A stretch of DNA of 23,924 bases from Thermoplasmata archaeon (lineage in GTDB: Archaea > Thermoplasmatota > Thermoplasmata > Thermoplasmatales > Thermoplasmataceae): NCBI GenBank assembly GCA_021833045.1, contig JAKBGP010000005.1, forward strand, positions 1 through 23,924, given 5' to 3'. The notes beneath the pieces were generated by a model. That model worked only from the letters and a program-made list of their open reading frames with translations. It ran no database searches and was not told the origin of the DNA. The position numbers were made by a program, and so were the translations under genes. This document shows, piece after piece, positions 14,857 to 21,824 of this stretch. Numbering within the stretch: the stretch's first letter is position 1; each line of letters opens with the position of its first letter.

Positions 14857-15897
14857 ATGATGCTAGTGCAACCCTATGACAAGTTTGGTAAACGCATATA
14901 CCCAAATATATTTCATAAATTGCAAGAAACCGGGGATAAATTACTGACTCTGGGATATGATGAATCCTCCAAGAAACCCAACCTTTTTTATCTTAATAAA
15001 GGGAATATTACATTCTTCGCAGATATGAGAGGAACAGAACAAGTGCAGATTTGGGAAGATACCAGACCACTGATTTATTGGAAATCGAATACGAATCACA
15101 CAACCGCGAACGCTTTGCCGGATAACAGTAACAAGGAAATATCAATAAAATCGATTTTTCTGCATTTCGAAGAGTTGGGACAAAATGGCATAGAGAGTAG
15201 AATATCCTTCCCAATGGAGAGCGAACCAGGCACTATAATCTTTGAAAATGACACCTTTATCCAGGAATACATGCTGTCCCGCTTTAATATTCCAGAATTC
15301 TTATCACAAGTGGGATTCAGATTCTACGAGCAGAAAGGGGTCTGCTATCATTGCGGAATACGCTTCAGTGCACCCGGTTTTTTCTGCTCTGAAGAATGCA
15401 GGTTCAATTACATAAAACGATTTGTGGCACAAGCTCTTAATTCCTCTAAAGAATTTTGTGAGGTCTGTAAAAGTCGCATTCTAGACAAAAACATATTTGA
15501 GGAATATCGAGAATACTTGGGAGATTTGGCTGCGAAACCAAAAAAAATAATTCACCATCTTTCCTATTCCCCAGAGACTACGATTTCAGTTTGCGATGAA
15601 TGCCACTACAAAATCCACCATACTGATGATTACCCAGAGTTACAGCCCAAACCGGGAGAATCTAGACGATTCTACAATAAGAATTCCCGGCCAACCATCT
15701 TTTGTGGATGGTGCGGGTACGAATGGAAATCTAGAAAAGAGATTCCTGTTCGATGCCCTCATTGCAAAAACAAATACATAACCGCTGCAAGTTCAGCCAT
15801 TGGATGCCCTCACTGTTCAGGCGTCTATCCGTCACAAAGTGAATGGAGGAACCATTTGAAAACAGTAAGAGCAAAACAACCGTCTATGAAGTACTAA
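14857..15897 (+). CDS. HNH endonuclease-like protein with several zinc-binding motifs
   Basis: About 346 residues from ATG 14857 (TTG 14836 would add seven). The N-terminal ~150 residues are unrecognised. Then come CYHCGIRF...FFCSEECR (treble-clef-like), CEVC...IIHHLSYSPE...VCDECHYKIHH, which is an HNH core with its four cysteines, then CGWCGYEW...RCPHCKNKY (zinc ribbon) and GCPHC...WRNHLKT (C2H2-like). A DNA nuclease is likely. Upstream, a TATA-like stretch near 14778 is about 30 bases before ATG 14808, whose frame (MSGKITQTYFEIHTRNND) ends after 23 codons; an indel may have removed the true N-terminus. Unit 3 begins right after the stop. Confidence 0.7.
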   Translation: MMLVQPYDKFGKRIYPNIFHKLQETGDKLLTLGYDESSKKPNLFYLNKGNITFFADMRGTEQVQIWEDTRPLIYWKSNTNHTTANALPDNSNKEISIKSIFLHFEELGQNGIESRISFPMESEPGTIIFENDTFIQEYMLSRFNIPEFLSQVGFRFYEQKGVCYHCGIRFSAPGFFCSEECRFNYIKRFVAQALNSSKEFCEVCKSRILDKNIFEEYREYLGDLAAKPKKIIHHLSYSPETTISVCDECHYKIHHTDDYPELQPKPGESRRFYNKNSRPTIFCGWCGYEWKSRKEIPVRCPHCKNKYITAASSAIGCPHCSGVYPSQSEWRNHLKTVRAKQPSMKY

Positions 15898-15910
15898 ACC
15901 GAAAGAAGAC

Positions 15911-16010
15911 CAAGGATGACCACTTGAAGAAGCAGCTCTCCATTGAGCCATTATCGGGTGGTCACCGGTCAACAGTTGAAACAATGCCTAATTTTAACCA
16001 GATAAGAGCT
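15911..16010. repeat. Structured unit 3
   Basis: The 5' arm TGACCACTT (15917-15925) is followed by exactly 30 bases (15926-15955) and the 3' arm GGGTGGTCA (15956-15964). Direct repeats are GTCACCG GTCAACA (15961-15974), the least perfect of the four. The constant box is at 15989-16008 with one change (TAATTTTAACC). It runs directly into unit 4. GAAAGAAGACCAA precedes it, as before unit 1. Confidence 0.8.
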
Positions 16011-16025
16011 ACAAACATGGAAAAT

Positions 16026-16126
16026 GAGCAATGGTAAGCACTTATGGAATGAAAGATTTGCTTGTTTTGCGGAAGGTGCTTACTGCTTACTTTCAAACAA
16101 AGTCTAATATTAACCAGATAAGAGCT
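16026..16126. repeat. Structured unit 4
   Basis: The 5' arm GTAAGCACTT (16034-16043) is followed by exactly 30 bases (16044-16073) and the 3' arm AGGTGCTTAC (16074-16083), a 10-position stem with one GU. Direct repeats CTTACTG CTTACTT occupy 16079-16092. The constant box is at 16105-16124. Units 3 and 4 are in tandem, about 117 bases apart. Confidence 0.8.
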
Positions 16127-16158
16127 GCCATAAGATCTCAAATTCAAAAAATGAGGAG

Positions 16159-16241
16159 TGGCATGTAAGTGGCACATGCCAGTTACATGCCATCATTGAA
16201 AAGCCTTTAAATTTCAGGAAAAATTACGCAAACTGGCATGT
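16159..16241 (+). promoter_or_regulatory. TGGCATGT operator cluster, copy 2
   Basis: A 34-bp near-perfect palindrome (16159-16192) begins TGGCATGTAA, has TGGCACATGCCA in the middle and ends TTACATGCCA. A further TGGCATGT is at 16234-16241, exactly 41 bases later. It is about 17 bases upstream of a TATA box, as in copy 1. Confidence 0.6.
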
Positions 16242-16257
16242 TGTGATGCTGAAGCCC

Positions 16258-16270
16258 TATTATTATATAC
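16258..16270 (+). promoter_or_regulatory. TATA box, second copy of the module promoter
   Basis: TATTATTATATAC corresponds to the promoter at 13235, and the sequence just downstream (AATCAAG, then AAATTT-rich) is also similar. No paralogous membrane-protein gene follows, so this promoter may be an orphan or may serve the gene at 16567 about 280 bases away. Confidence 0.5.
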
Positions 16271-16402
16271 ATATGAATCAAGGGGATCGATCTAAGTGAT
16301 TTCCGGAGAAATTTTCATAAAATTTATTGAAGATGGCTTAAGTAATCTCTTTTAAATTTCGATCATTCTCAATTCAGGTTATTTGTACATGTATGGAGCA
16401 TT

Positions 16403-16477
16403 CTAAAGTTTTATCCGTGGAACAGTCATCTTCCTTCCAATGGCCATTTCAGAGAGGCCCTGCTTCTTCAGTTCCAT
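16403..16477 (-). pseudogene. Fragment of the helix-turn-helix gene
   Basis: On the minus strand this short frame reads MELKKQGLSEMAIGRKMTVP and then stops. It aligns with VEYSKQGMSEREIAKKMKLS of the HTH protein at 14092. The charged N-terminus and the recognition-helix end are missing, so this is a remnant, in opposite orientation to the intact gene. The stretch 16280-16560 otherwise shows no gene. Confidence 0.5.
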
Positions 16478-16566
16478 TGCTTTGAGATGCCCTAAGGAAA
16501 TCGCTTTAAAAGCCACAATAACAAATTATTTATTTCAATTAAAACTATCAACATGGAGAATATGCG

Positions 16567-16896
16567 ATGAGAGGTATAAATAAAGAAATTCTTAAAGTCG
16601 TAGAGAATATGCCTGCCCAATCCAGTTCATATTTTGGTAAGAATATCAAATTAGATAAAAAAAAAATAACGATTATAAAAATAAGAAAATTTACGAAAGA
16701 GACAAATGATGTAGAGAAAAAAATTACAGACGAAAAGAATATCTCCATAAAAGATGTCATTAAGGCCATCAAATTCAATAAAAGGTTGATACTCGAAACC
16801 GAAGAATCGAACCAAAGGAATTTTTATGTTGTGCCGTATAGAAATGCTGCACGTGATGTTGATCAGGTTTTTTTTGGGAAGAGAGAAAAAAGATAG
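16567..16896 (+). CDS. Hypothetical lysine-rich protein
   Basis: A 109-residue protein, not recognised. It is Lys/Ile/Asn-rich (IKLDKKKITIIKIRKFTKET) and clearly more AT-rich than the replication operon, which suggests a different origin. It has no membrane helix and no visible motif. The membrane-protein gene at 16933 starts 36 bases later with AATGGGGGAGAG just before it, so the two may form an operon. Confidence 0.55.
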   Translation: MRGINKEILKVVENMPAQSSSYFGKNIKLDKKKITIIKIRKFTKETNDVEKKITDEKNISIKDVIKAIKFNKRLILETEESNQRNFYVVPYRNAARDVDQVFFGKREKR

Positions 16897-16932
16897 GAGA
16901 ATAAGTGATTAGTTTGGGACAATGGGGGAGAG

Positions 16933-17658
16933 ATGCAGCGTAGTGGAAAAGAATTTGACATTTTTGAAACTATTGATTATTCTGAGGAGTATGGAAGATT
17001 AAATAATATTAAAATTTTAAGCACACCAACTTTATTTTTCATAATTGCTTTAATAATTGTTGGAACAATACTCTATTTTATCTCTATACAATACAATTTT
17101 GATATAGTTGAAAATATAGAAACTATTAGCGCAGTAGCTGAGGCGGGAGGATTCAGTGCACTTTTTATAGTCGAATCCAACACACTATATCAGGAAAAAC
17201 TAATGAAGTATTTAGAAATGCCTTTGTTAGTCATTTCTAATATTGAAGGGGAGAACGATGAGATAAATTTGACAGTCAGAAACATCCACTTTGGTGACGC
17301 TAAAAATGCGTGGGGTACCATTCATGGAACAAAAACTCTTGTATGGAAAGATAATCAAAACAACAAAACCAATGTGGACTTAAGCCCATATAGTGTAAAA
17401 ATACTGATAGTCCCCCAACGAGAGATAACCACAGAAGGTGTAAATAATTTTGTAATAACATTAGGTTCTGATAGGGCTGTACCTTTACGATACAATTTAT
17501 CAGTCAGTAAATATGAAGGGGACGGAACTGTACGACGCTTATCCTTATCATTAATGTCAATAAAATTCCCTCAATTTTTGACTAGGGAAATAAGGGCATA
17601 TCTAAAAAACGAAATGAGTATAAGAATTTCTTTAAAGTTCCCTATTGAAACTGCCTAA
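16933..17658 (+). CDS. Hypothetical membrane protein with extracytoplasmic domain
   Basis: A 241-residue protein. After a polar N-terminus there is one clear membrane helix (about residues 31-53, TPTLFFIIALIIVGTILYFI) and a weaker hydrophobic stretch (64-81, ISAVAEAGGFSALFIV). The remaining 150 residues alternate like a beta-rich soluble domain, with possible N-glycosylation-type sites. Not recognised. GGGGGAG gives a ribosome site 5 bases upstream. The gene is AT-rich like its neighbour. Confidence 0.6.
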   Translation: MQRSGKEFDIFETIDYSEEYGRLNNIKILSTPTLFFIIALIIVGTILYFISIQYNFDIVENIETISAVAEAGGFSALFIVESNTLYQEKLMKYLEMPLLVISNIEGENDEINLTVRNIHFGDAKNAWGTIHGTKTLVWKDNQNNKTNVDLSPYSVKILIVPQREITTEGVNNFVITLGSDRAVPLRYNLSVSKYEGDGTVRRLSLSLMSIKFPQFLTREIRAYLKNEMSIRISLKFPIETA

Positions 17659-17750
17659 TTTTTCCTTAAATTTTGATACTCGTTTTAATGAGCTTTTTAT
17701 ATTTATTCATTTCATATTACCAGTTTTTCTAATATACAAATTGTGCAAAA

Positions 17751-17856
17751 TGTATAGTCATGAATGGAGATCTCTCTAGGGAGTATATAAAAGGATATTC
17801 TCCTGGTGAAATTCACCATTGAGATAAGCATATAAAGAAATCACTATTGTATAGTC
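17751..17856 (+). promoter_or_regulatory. Promoter region of the short recombinase with repeated TGTATAGTC
   Basis: TGTATAGTC occurs at 17751-17759 followed by ATG, and at 17848-17856 followed by the GTG start of the recombinase. Between them are the near-palindrome GGTGAAATTCACC (about 17803) and a TATA-like CATATAAAG (about 17829), roughly 25 bases before the GTG. This fits a leaderless recombinase transcript. ATG 17760 opens only a 20-codon frame. Confidence 0.45.
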
Positions 17857-18561
17857 GTGATATCCCCAATTCCATTTAACAAGAATACAAAGATCCAGCT
17901 GGCCCATAAGACCAATGGGATAGAGTTCTTCAATGGGGAGGAGCTGCAAAGGATCTTTGATTATGTCAGGGCGAAAATCAGGGATGACAGGCAGCATGAG
18001 GCCTATCATAGAAGATATTACCTTCTGATGAAAGCATTGCTGCATACCGGTGCCAGGATTGAAGAAATAGTGCCATTTCACAAGGACGCATACCTTGATG
18101 AAAAGGGAAGGATGCATAGAGAGATCTCTTCACCAGGGTTAAGGCCTGTGGATTTTGATCTTGACCTGAACACTGTAAGGATCCCGACATTGAAGAAGCA
18201 CACAACCAATGGTAAATTGCCTGAAAGGGTATTACCACTTTCAGCTGAGATGGAAGATGAATACAAGTCATACCTTCTTTTCACTAAAACGGACCTGAAG
18301 GGAAAGGATCCTTTATTCCCAATAACAAGAGTGGCAGTGAACCTTTACATGAAAAAAATGCAGGACCATATTGGAATAAAGATCCATCCCCACAAGTTCA
18401 GGCATACCTTTGCTGTGTCTTGCGTTCTTTCCAATGTTCCATTGTCAGTATTGCAGCAATGGATGGCTCATTCCTCCTTGGTCATTACATCCATTTACAC
18501 GCAAGTGACAGGCATGGATACTTCAAGGTATATGCAGCAAGTCAATTTTGGAGGGATCTGA
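17857..18561 (+). CDS. Short tyrosine recombinase (Xer-like catalytic domain)
   Basis: A 234-residue tyrosine recombinase with all catalytic residues: R67 in HTGARIEE, a Lys near 113 in TLKKH, H179-x-x-R182 in HPHKFRHTF, H205 in WMAHSS and nucleophile Y214 in IYTQ. It is shorter than XerA-type proteins (about 280) and lacks most of the N-terminal core-binding domain. The GTG start is taken because no in-frame ATG lies nearby and a TATA box is about 25 bases upstream. It differs strongly from the integrase at 180. A role in dimer resolution or a second recombination reaction is possible. The next gene starts right at its stop. Confidence 0.85.
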   Translation: MISPIPFNKNTKIQLAHKTNGIEFFNGEELQRIFDYVRAKIRDDRQHEAYHRRYYLLMKALLHTGARIEEIVPFHKDAYLDEKGRMHREISSPGLRPVDFDLDLNTVRIPTLKKHTTNGKLPERVLPLSAEMEDEYKSYLLFTKTDLKGKDPLFPITRVAVNLYMKKMQDHIGIKIHPHKFRHTFAVSCVLSNVPLSVLQQWMAHSSLVITSIYTQVTGMDTSRYMQQVNFGGI

Positions 18562-18768
18562 TTGCAGGACCAAAATAATGAATTCAATAATGGCATTAAC
18601 ATCAATGGGGAATATCCCAATGGAATAATCAAGAATGGTGAATCTTTGACTGTAACTTTAAAGATCAAACTGGATAAAATAGATAAGTCCGTGACTTTAC
18701 ATCCTTTCTTTTTTGATATTATTCCCAATAAGCTATTTCACTGCTTCTGCTCACAGTTGAACCTGTAG
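18562..18768 (+). pseudogene. Gene fragment after the recombinase, cut by the insertion sequence
   Basis: A TTG-started frame directly abuts the recombinase stop, with GGAGGGATC as ribosome site. About 60 residues are protein-like (NGININGEYPNGIIKNGESL, then TVTLKIKLDKIDKSVTL), probably beta-rich. The last few codons appear to lie in the insertion sequence, so the gene is probably truncated. I find no clear continuation beyond the right end of the element. Not recognised. Confidence 0.45.
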
Positions 18769-20343
18769 TGCCTATGCCAATGATATCAAATTGAGTTTTT
18801 CACATATATTGATCTGTTCTGGATCCTTTGCATCTATCGTTTTCTTCACATCCTTCCCGTCAATGATATACTGTACCCTTATCCCTTTCAATATATCTTG
18901 TGTGGATATGAGCGATATTTCATCGGTTTCCTTCATTATCCTGTTGTATAACAGTGATAAAAAGAGATATGCAAGCAGAGACATGAACATGTGAACTTTT
19001 ATTTTCTGTGGAGTCCAGTGATATAGGGGAAATGCAATGCTCATTGTGTTTATTGTTCTGAAACAGTGTTCGACCCTGTTTCTTTTTCTGTACAGATCAA
19101 TGATATCATTTGACTGCATATCTTCAATATTTGTGAAAAGTGCATTCAATCCAAGCATTCTAATCCTGTGGCTCATTCTTTCACTGTTTATGTGCATATC
19201 CGGCAGGATGATTGTCTCATTGAGATTTTTAGATTCAAGGAAGAATCTTGCCTGTTCCATTGCATCTGAATCTCCTGATTCAACAAGTCGCTTTGCTTTC
19301 ATGTAAACTTTCCTGAACGACTTCATGAATGTTCTTACTCTCTTATTCTGGAGCTTAGAGCTGTGATATACCAGAATCCTGTGATCCTTTCCATATACCT
19401 TCTTCCTGGTTTCAATGAATGAATCATTGCCTACTTGAAGATCAACCAGATCTTTGTGATCTGAAAGAATGAGTGCACCGATGTATTTCCTGTCTTTAAG
19501 GATATCAATATTATCTTTTGAATTGTAACCTCTGTCAAATATTATGGTTGCATTTTCAGGCATATGTTTGACCATCTCAGGGAATGTCTTTGAATCATGG
19601 ATGTTTCCTGCGTATGAATTCCAGAACAATGGAATGTAATCGTAATTTGATCCTATGTAATAGGATACCTGGTTGAGATCATACCTGTGCTTCTTATTAT
19701 GCCCCTTCTTGGCCATTTCATTCTCTCCCATGAATGTGTACATGTTTGAAGCGTCCACAAATATTCTTGAAAAATCATAACCCATAGTGAGAACCTTTTC
19801 TTTGATCATGTTCATTATCATTTCCATGTGACCATCTGTTATCCGATCCATGAAATTCCAATAATCCTGCGATCCCCTTTTGGGATAGATTGTTGATGCA
19901 AAATCTCCCCTTATCCACCTTTCAATGCCGTTTTTCGATTCCGGATCAGATAGCCGGTTCATAATGAAAAGAAGGAAATAATCGCCAGGGGACATTCCAC
20001 TGCCATTTGTCCCCATGATGCCATTCACAATATTCTTCAATTGAACATCCCTTTCAATGAGCAGTATGGATGCAGTCACTCCATATGAGAGTGAATATGC
20101 ATCCACCTTCCTGTCCGGGTGTTCTATTATCCTTGCAAGTTTTTCCATGTCACCTATATATATCTCTTTGACGACTTTTGGTTTTCCGTCAACCCTTTTG
20201 TTCCATCTCATTACAAGGCGCTTCTTGCCGCCTATGGTTTTCCATACAAGAAATGGCATGTAAATAGATATGCATCTACGCTATAAAATGATTTGCAAAA
20301 TAACACAGTAAAGACATCATATTTAGGGTGCTATACACAACTG
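18754..20343 (-). mobile_element. Insertion sequence of IS1634-like (IS4 superfamily) type
   Basis: A transposase gene fills almost the whole segment. The proposed ends are weak: CAGTTG at 18754-18759 and CAACTG at 20338-20343 are inverted, with only partial similarity inside (TAGTGCCTA versus TAGCACCCTA on the opposite strand). I could not identify a target duplication. A direct repeat ATATGCATCTAC occurs at 20268-20279 and 20358-20369, one copy inside and one outside the proposed end, so the right boundary may be off by some tens of bases. Confidence 0.6.
18772..20259 (-). CDS. DDE transposase, IS1634-like/IS4 superfamily
   Basis: A 495-residue transposase that cuts and joins the ends of its insertion sequence. 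The RNase H-like catalytic triad is visible: D169 in IFVDASN, D242 in IIFDRGYNS and E397 in YRKRNRVEHCF, the YREK-type signature of IS4-superfamily enzymes. A beta-rich insertion lies between the second Asp and the Glu, as in this family. The length is normal and the frame is intact, so it may be active. On the minus strand, CATTTTATAG lies about 25 bases upstream of the start. It is transcribed against the flanking genes. Confidence 0.88.
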   Translation of the reverse strand: MPFLVWKTIGGKKRLVMRWNKRVDGKPKVVKEIYIGDMEKLARIIEHPDRKVDAYSLSYGVTASILLIERDVQLKNIVNGIMGTNGSGMSPGDYFLLFIMNRLSDPESKNGIERWIRGDFASTIYPKRGSQDYWNFMDRITDGHMEMIMNMIKEKVLTMGYDFSRIFVDASNMYTFMGENEMAKKGHNKKHRYDLNQVSYYIGSNYDYIPLFWNSYAGNIHDSKTFPEMVKHMPENATIIFDRGYNSKDNIDILKDRKYIGALILSDHKDLVDLQVGNDSFIETRKKVYGKDHRILVYHSSKLQNKRVRTFMKSFRKVYMKAKRLVESGDSDAMEQARFFLESKNLNETIILPDMHINSERMSHRIRMLGLNALFTNIEDMQSNDIIDLYRKRNRVEHCFRTINTMSIAFPLYHWTPQKIKVHMFMSLLAYLFLSLLYNRIMKETDEISLISTQDILKGIRVQYIIDGKDVKKTIDAKDPEQINICEKLNLISLA

Positions 20344-20456
20344 ATCATACAAAAATAATATGCATCTACATGAAGGAAACGGGAAAAAGCCTAAATTACA
20401 CATTCTGACAGAACAATAGAATTGGAAGATGTAAAGTCACGAAGTCCATTTTAGAA

Positions 20457-20642
20457 ATGTTCTTAAGCCATCCTTCCAGGAATCTTAAGGCACATCAAAT
20501 AAAGACCATTCTTGAGTATAACGGCATAGAAATTAAATACGGAATTATAACAAAGAAACTTGATATCATGGTTACGACAACAATCCTTGGGAAGATTAAG
20601 AGAGGTAAGGTGTACTCGTATTTCCTGATAACCGATCGTTAG
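20457..20642 (+). CDS. Small winged-helix-like DNA-binding protein
   Basis: A 61-residue frame with the rhythm of a minimal winged helix: LKAHQIKTILEYNG (helix 1), YGIITKKLDI (helix 2), MVTTTILGKIKRG (recognition helix) and KVYSYFLITD (wing strands). It lies just beyond the insertion sequence and before operator site C, so it is a candidate for the regulator that binds the TGTTACTGCAGTAACA sites. The start may be incomplete. I do not recognise a specific family. Confidence 0.45.
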   Translation: MFLSHPSRNLKAHQIKTILEYNGIEIKYGIITKKLDIMVTTTILGKIKRGKVYSYFLITDR

Positions 20643-20814
20643 AGAGCTTGCTTGTCCTAAATTCATACCTATTTCATTGTTTCGAAGTCATTTATCCGAG
20701 CTGTCAGAAATGGAAATGTCAGGTGAATGTTTTATTTACCTTACCTTTTCTCTTTCCTATGTAAAATCTGACAAAATGAAGCTGTTAAGAATCAGAACTG
20801 GTGATTTTATACTG
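20643..20814. other. Spacer without a clear gene
   Basis: Frames in this stretch, including one beginning at 20677, read poorly as protein. I see no gene here; the stretch leads into operator site C. Confidence 0.4.
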
Positions 20815-20830
20815 TGTTACTGTAGTAACA
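20815..20830. promoter_or_regulatory. Palindromic operator, site C
   Basis: TGTTACTGTAGTAACA is the site A palindrome with central TGTA instead of TGCA, both halves otherwise perfect. It lies 17 bases upstream of ATG 20848 and just before the zinc-ribbon/acidic gene. Confidence 0.65.
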
Positions 20831-20984
20831 TCAATTATGCCATAAATATGAGAAACGAACCACATGCTCGAAATGTAAGAAAGGATTCAAGGTTCATTAT
20901 AGTGGGAATGGTGGTGAGGGGCCGCATGATGTAGGGCCAGAAACGAGTGTAGAAGGGGAATCATCAGATATCGCCGATCTCAAG

Positions 20985-21341
20985 TTGGAGGGGTACAGGG
21001 GAAATGGACGTGAGGCCGATTTCGGAAAGAATTCTGCCAGTGAAAACACCTCTTTAAACGACTTTGATGAAGATCTTCCGGATCAAGTATCCCAAGATCT
21101 TACAATAGACTCTGGAAACGAAGCTGCCGAAGAAATTGCAGTTCATGCAATCAACCTGTTCATGGATGTTGTGTCAGATCCTGAAAAGATGAAGGCTATT
21201 CAAACTGATCCTGAACTCAATGCAAAGTTCAAGCAACTACTGAATACGGAGCTACCTGCAGTAGACATAAACAAAGTTGCAAGGGAAGCTCTCTTGAAGA
21301 AAGAATCTGATGGGGCCAAAGAGACACCCGAGGAAAAATAA
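20985..21341 (+). CDS. Acidic protein, with an open frame for an upstream zinc ribbon
   Basis: From TTG 20985 this is a 118-residue acidic protein: a disordered start, then a helical domain with EAAEEIAVHAINLFMDVVSD, then PEKMKAIQTDPELNAKFKQL. The same frame is open back to 20829 and includes TCSKCKKGFKVHYSGNGGEG, half of a zinc ribbon, but has no start codon there. ATG 20848 would reach it if one base were lost or gained near 20860. The intended gene is therefore probably about 165 residues with an N-terminal metal-binding motif. A decayed relative lies at 1734. Function not known. Confidence 0.55.
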   Translation: MEGYRGNGREADFGKNSASENTSLNDFDEDLPDQVSQDLTIDSGNEAAEEIAVHAINLFMDVVSDPEKMKAIQTDPELNAKFKQLLNTELPAVDINKVAREALLKKESDGAKETPEEK

Positions 21342-21388
21342 CTCGGAGAACGCGAAATGATAGAATTTGATCTGACGTTTGAAAAGAA

Positions 21389-21435
21389 GGGGCCACCTAA
21401 AAGAAGAAAGCCTCAAAAACCAAGGAGAAGATGAA
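21389..21435 (+). promoter_or_regulatory. Conserved leader of the second membrane-protein gene
   Basis: These ~47 bases, from GGCCACCTAAAAG onward, match 13331-13366 and its surroundings closely. GGGGC can pair with GCCTC as in copy 1, now with a wobble. The ribosome site is GGAGAAGATGAA. The same frame is open here from a TTG at 21379, so a longer protein cannot be ruled out. Confidence 0.4.
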
Positions 21436-21801
21436 ATGGCAGGAAAGGATACAAAGAAGATAACGAATAAAGGAGTTAAGAAGAATGGCAGGAATGCAGC
21501 AGGCCAGAAACCTAAGACATACAGTGGAGTTGTCAAAAGCCCTTCGACCAGGAAAGTTACTGGAAGAGTATTTCTAAGGGAAGATGAACATAATACGGGC
21601 ATTAGGTACGGAACGATAGTTATACTCGCAGCTCTTGCAGCAATGGCAGCAACATTCTCTTCAATCGGAAATGCAACAATAGATTATTATGGCCTGAATG
21701 GTATTTCAGCCTCCGGTATATGGATAATGTTTGCTGCAGTAGCTGGAATTGCAGGTTTCATCCTGGCTATAATGGATAAGGAAAGTAAAGGAAAATATTA
21801 A
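21436..21801 (+). CDS. Two-helix membrane protein with basic N-terminal extension, copy 2
   Basis: A 121-residue protein. Residues 1-55 are basic and polar (MAGKDTKK...KKNGRNAAGQKPKTYS...), followed by two hydrophobic helices at about 57-75 (IRYGTIVILAALAAMAATF) and 92-113 (SGIWIMFAAVAGIAGFILAI), and a short charged end. ATG 21436 matches the start of the paralogue at 13367. A cleavable-looking N-terminal extension followed by about 66 residues with two helices resembles the VP1 precursor of spindle-shaped viruses in layout only; I see no diagnostic sequence match. It may equally be a membrane protein of a plasmid. Confidence 0.65.
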   Translation: MAGKDTKKITNKGVKKNGRNAAGQKPKTYSGVVKSPSTRKVTGRVFLREDEHNTGIRYGTIVILAALAAMAATFSSIGNATIDYYGLNGISASGIWIMFAAVAGIAGFILAIMDKESKGKY

Positions 21802-21824
21802 TACAAATTTCGTATTGTATGATA

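Noticed and set aside
12941..16126. CRISPR array
   Set aside because: The 30-base inserts recall spacers, but there are only four units, three of them not contiguous, the flanking arms vary from unit to unit, and no cas gene is present.
18754..20369. Exact terminal repeats and target duplication of the insertion sequence
   Set aside because: Only CAGTTG/CAACTG and partial similarity inside could be found, and no target duplication, so the borders are given as approximate.
20677..20934. 85-codon frame before the acidic protein gene
   Set aside because: It reads poorly as a protein, crosses operator site C and conflicts with the better TCSKCKK frame.
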